Of a stretch of 64,000 nucleotides of DNA, positions 61,889 to 64,000 are shown in pieces. The position numbers and the translations under genes are program-made. The notes beneath the pieces are model-generated. The model saw only the letters and a list, made by a program, of their open reading frames with translations, was not told the origin of the DNA and did no database searches. Where the stretch lies: assembly GCF_000174015.1 (NCBI RefSeq), contig NZ_ACFE01000002.1, forward strand, positions 314,430 to 378,429. Direction: 5' to 3'. Source of the stretch: Lancefieldella rimae ATCC 49626. GTDB lineage: Bacteria; Actinomycetota; Coriobacteriia; Coriobacteriales; Atopobiaceae. The stretch's first letter is position 1, and each line of letters starts with the position of its first letter.

Positions 61889-62329
61889 GTGAAGAAGTCG
61901 ACTCAGTTTGCCAAGGCTGGCGAGGTAGAGCGCAAATGGGTGCTCATCGACGCTGAGGGTGCTACGCTCGGTCGTTTGGCTACGAAGGCAGCAATGATTC
62001 TTCGTGGTAAGAACAAGCCACAGTACACGCCCAATGCCGACACAGGTGACTTTGTTGTCATCATCAATGCAGATAAGGTAGTTTTGACTGGCGTTAAAGC
62101 TGACCACAAAGAGTACTGGCGTCATTCCGGATATCTCGGTGGTCTGAAGATCGAGTCCTTCCAGGAGGCTATGGAAAAGCATCCGGAGCGTGTGGTTGAG
62201 CACGCTGTCAAAGGTATGCTTCCAAAGACCACTCTTGGTCGCAAGCAGGGTATGAAGCTTAAGGTGTATACCGGCGCCGAGCACCCGCATGCTGCACAAA
62301 ATCCCGTTAAGATTGAGCTGGAGGACTAA
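61889..62329 (+). CDS. rplM: Ribosomal protein L13
   Basis: Large-subunit protein, 146 residues, with [36 protein letters not shown] and [20 protein letters not shown] before GTG 61889 fixes the start; the longer frame upstream is not conserved. Its stop is 2 bp before rpsI, the universal rplM-rpsI pair. Confidence 0.97.
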   Translation: MKKSTQFAKAGEVERKWVLIDAEGATLGRLATKAAMILRGKNKPQYTPNADTGDFVVIINADKVVLTGVKADHKEYWRHSGYLGGLKIESFQEAMEKHPERVVEHAVKGMLPKTTLGRKQGMKLKVYTGAEHPHAAQNPVKIELED

Positions 62330-62331
62330 CG

Positions 62332-62727
62332 ATGGCTGATAAAACTGCAGTTTATACCGGCACCGGTCGTCGTAAAGAGGCTGTTGCTCGTGTTCGTCTT
62401 ATTCCCGGTACCGGTAAAGTAACCGTCAACGGTCGCGAGGCAACCACATACTTTGGTCGCCAGCAGCTTGTTGATAACGCAGTGGCTCCACTGCGCATCA
62501 CTGATACCCTTGGTCATTTCGACGTTTTCGCCAATTGCGATGGCGGCGGCATCAACGGTCAGTCCGGCGCTCTGCGTCTGGGCATCGCACGCGCACTTCT
62601 CGAGGCAGGCGAGTATCGTGATGACCTCAAGAAGGCCGGCTACCTCACCCGCGATTCTCGCGCGGTCGAGCGTAAGAAGTACGGTCTGAAGAAGGCACGT
62701 AAGCGCCCGCAGTTCTCAAAGCGTTAA
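62332..62727 (+). CDS. rpsI: Ribosomal protein S9
   Basis: Small-subunit protein, 131 residues, with [20 protein letters not shown] and the basic C-terminus [17 protein letters not shown] whose last Arg contacts tRNA in the P site. GAGG near the rplM stop serves as binding site. Confidence 0.98.
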   Translation: MADKTAVYTGTGRRKEAVARVRLIPGTGKVTVNGREATTYFGRQQLVDNAVAPLRITDTLGHFDVFANCDGGGINGQSGALRLGIARALLEAGEYRDDLKKAGYLTRDSRAVERKKYGLKKARKRPQFSKR

Positions 62728-62761
62728 GGTTTTTGGGAGCAAGGTTTTGCTCAAAGTGTAC

Positions 62762-62796
62762 AAGGGTCTGTCGTTTTTTACGATGGACCCTTTTTT
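62762..62796 (+). terminator. Terminator after rpsI
   Basis: AAGGGTCTGTCGT and ACGATGGACCCTT pair with an internal mismatch around T6, followed by T6. Confidence 0.9.
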
Positions 62797-62939
62797 GTGC
62801 CGTCAAGATGTCATTTTCACGTAAAATATATATACCGCTGTGCTGTTTATGCACGGGGTAAAAAGCGAGAAGAACATGCAAGTATTGCCGTGTTGTAGGC
62901 GGCACGGTGGCGTGACATGAGATATAGCAAGGAGCTGCT

Positions 62940-64000
62940 ATGAAGTATTTTGGTACCGATGGCTTTAGAGGGCGCGCAAACGAGGGACTCAACGTTGACC
63001 ATGCGTATAAGATCGGCCGTTTCATTGGCTGGTATTACGGACTTCGCCAGGCTCGACGTGCCCGTGTGATTTTGGGAAAGGATACGCGCCGTTCCAGCTA
63101 TATGTTTGAGTCCGCACTGGTCTCGGGCCTTGTTGCCTCCGGGGCAGACGCATATATCTTGCACGTTATCCCAACGCCGGGCGTGAGCTATGAGGTTGTT
63201 GATGGGGCCTTTGATTGTGGCGTTATGATTACCGCTTCACACAATCCCTTTACCGACAACGGCATCAAGCTGGTAAACAAAGACGGCTATAAGATGGAAG
63301 AGGAAATTCTTGAGCAGCTTGAGAATTATATCGACAACAAGTTTGAGGTTCCTCTCGCCACCGGAGAGCAAATCGGATGCACCGTTGATTATATGCAGGG
63401 TCGTAACCGGTATATCTCCAGCTTGATTGCGTCATGTGGCTTTAGCCTCCAGGGTATGAAGATTGGCCTTGATTGCGCCAACGGTGCCGCTTCAAGCGTT
63501 GCTCGCCCTGTTTTTGATGCACTGGGCGCAGAAACGCATGTCATCAATAATGCCCCTAACGGCCTGAACATCAACGTAGACTGCGGCTCCACGCACATCG
63601 ACCAGCTGCAGCGCTTTGTCGTGCAAAATGGGCTTGACGTGGGTTTTGCCTACGACGGAGATGCCGACCGTTGCCTTGCAGTTGACGAGCGCGGTCATGT
63701 GGTTGACGGCGATCTCATCTTGTATGTGTGCGGCTGCTATCTGAATAAATATGGCCGCCTTGCAAAGCAGACGGTCGTCACCACCGTTATGAGCAACTTT
63801 GGGCTGTTCAAAGCCTTTGAGGACGCGGGACTTTCCTACGAAAAGACCGACGTGGGTGACAAAAACGTGTATGCGTGCATGAATGAACACGAGTATAGCC
63901 TCGGCGGCGAGCAGTCCGGCCATATTATTTTTGGCGATCTTGAAAAGACCGGCGACGGCATCATGACGAGTCTCCGCATCATGGAAGTTCTTCGTGCCGA
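62940..64000 (+). CDS. glmM: Phosphoglucosamine mutase (3' end outside window)
   Basis: Converts glucosamine-6-phosphate to glucosamine-1-phosphate for peptidoglycan synthesis. 353 codons are visible of about 445. The start MKYFGTDGFRGRANEG is followed by the active-site serine loop MITASHNPFTDNGIK, metal loop AYDGDADRCLAVDE and sugar-binding GGEQSGHIIF. AAGGAG at 62929-62934 precedes ATG 62940. An AGCGAGAAGAAC element is 65 bp upstream in the gap, which otherwise shows only AT-rich promoter-like sequence. Confidence 0.97.
   Translation, partial: MKYFGTDGFRGRANEGLNVDHAYKIGRFIGWYYGLRQARRARVILGKDTRRSSYMFESALVSGLVASGADAYILHVIPTPGVSYEVVDGAFDCGVMITASHNPFTDNGIKLVNKDGYKMEEEILEQLENYIDNKFEVPLATGEQIGCTVDYMQGRNRYISSLIASCGFSLQGMKIGLDCANGAASSVARPVFDALGAETHVINNAPNGLNINVDCGSTHIDQLQRFVVQNGLDVGFAYDGDADRCLAVDERGHVVDGDLILYVCGCYLNKYGRLAKQTVVTTVMSNFGLFKAFEDAGLSYEKTDVGDKNVYACMNEHEYSLGGEQSGHIIFGDLEKTGDGIMTSLRIMEVLRA

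Overview
The window looks like a chromosomal segment of a Coriobacteriia actinomycete, probably family Atopobiaceae (Lancefieldella/Atopobium-like). This is an inference from moderate G+C, frequent GTG starts, the actinobacterial order dnaX-ebfC-recR, a GlgC/GlgD pair, fermentative PTS loci and rubrerythrin. No rRNA or CRISPR array is present. There are two tRNAs, Asp-GTC and Leu-TAA.

Layout. 0-4.6 kb: clpB, three unrecognised small genes and an Hsp20 chaperone. 4.8-9.8 kb: MBL hydrolase, tilS, hpt, aminotransferase, PHP hydrolase. 9.9-14.3 kb: xth, a folP-folK fusion, a biotin-ligase-fold protein lacking its catalytic motifs, coaX, and rpmE with a long Ala/Lys/Glu tail. 14.4-18.4 kb: dnaX-ebfC-recR, a membrane protein, tRNA-Asp. 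18.6-22.5 kb: HAD phosphatase, Rrf2 regulator, an atypical MutY-like glycosylase, rubrerythrin, nth. 22.8-34.7 kb: a complete glycogen locus, glgB-glgP-glgC-glgD-glgA plus a GH13-GH77 fusion enzyme. 34.9-44.3 kb: mfd, htpG, oxidoreductase, mazG, FtsB/DivIC-like protein, Ppx/GppA. 44.4-59.3 kb: an accessory stretch beginning at tRNA-Leu, with a Fic protein, a GntR-controlled galactitol-type PTS locus with two aldolases and a TIM-like isomerase, a toxin-antitoxin pair, and an ascorbate-type PTS locus with split transketolase, a LacI remnant and transaldolase. 59.7-64 kb: LytTR/DUF3021 pair, patatin, rplM-rpsI, and glmM running off the end.

Most striking signal. The octamer GCGAGAAG, often inside a longer GGCGAGAAGAAC, occurs about 50 times on both strands by my reading, against about 2 expected by chance. 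It appears in several reading frames and in intergenic DNA, roughly once per 1.3 kb with no clear strand bias, and is nearly absent from the accessory stretch. That density and pattern resemble DNA-uptake sequences (Haemophilus USS, Neisseria DUS), which I do not know to be described in this phylum. A second unusual element is an array of 21-bp-phased repeats around a long palindrome at 57.85-58.07 kb.

Regulation. A 24-bp inverted repeat (CTTGTA...TACAAG) occurs in front of the first PTS operon (46703) and again between the divergent aldolase and EIIA genes (52051). This ties the two blocks into one regulon, presumably under the adjacent GntR/HutC regulator.
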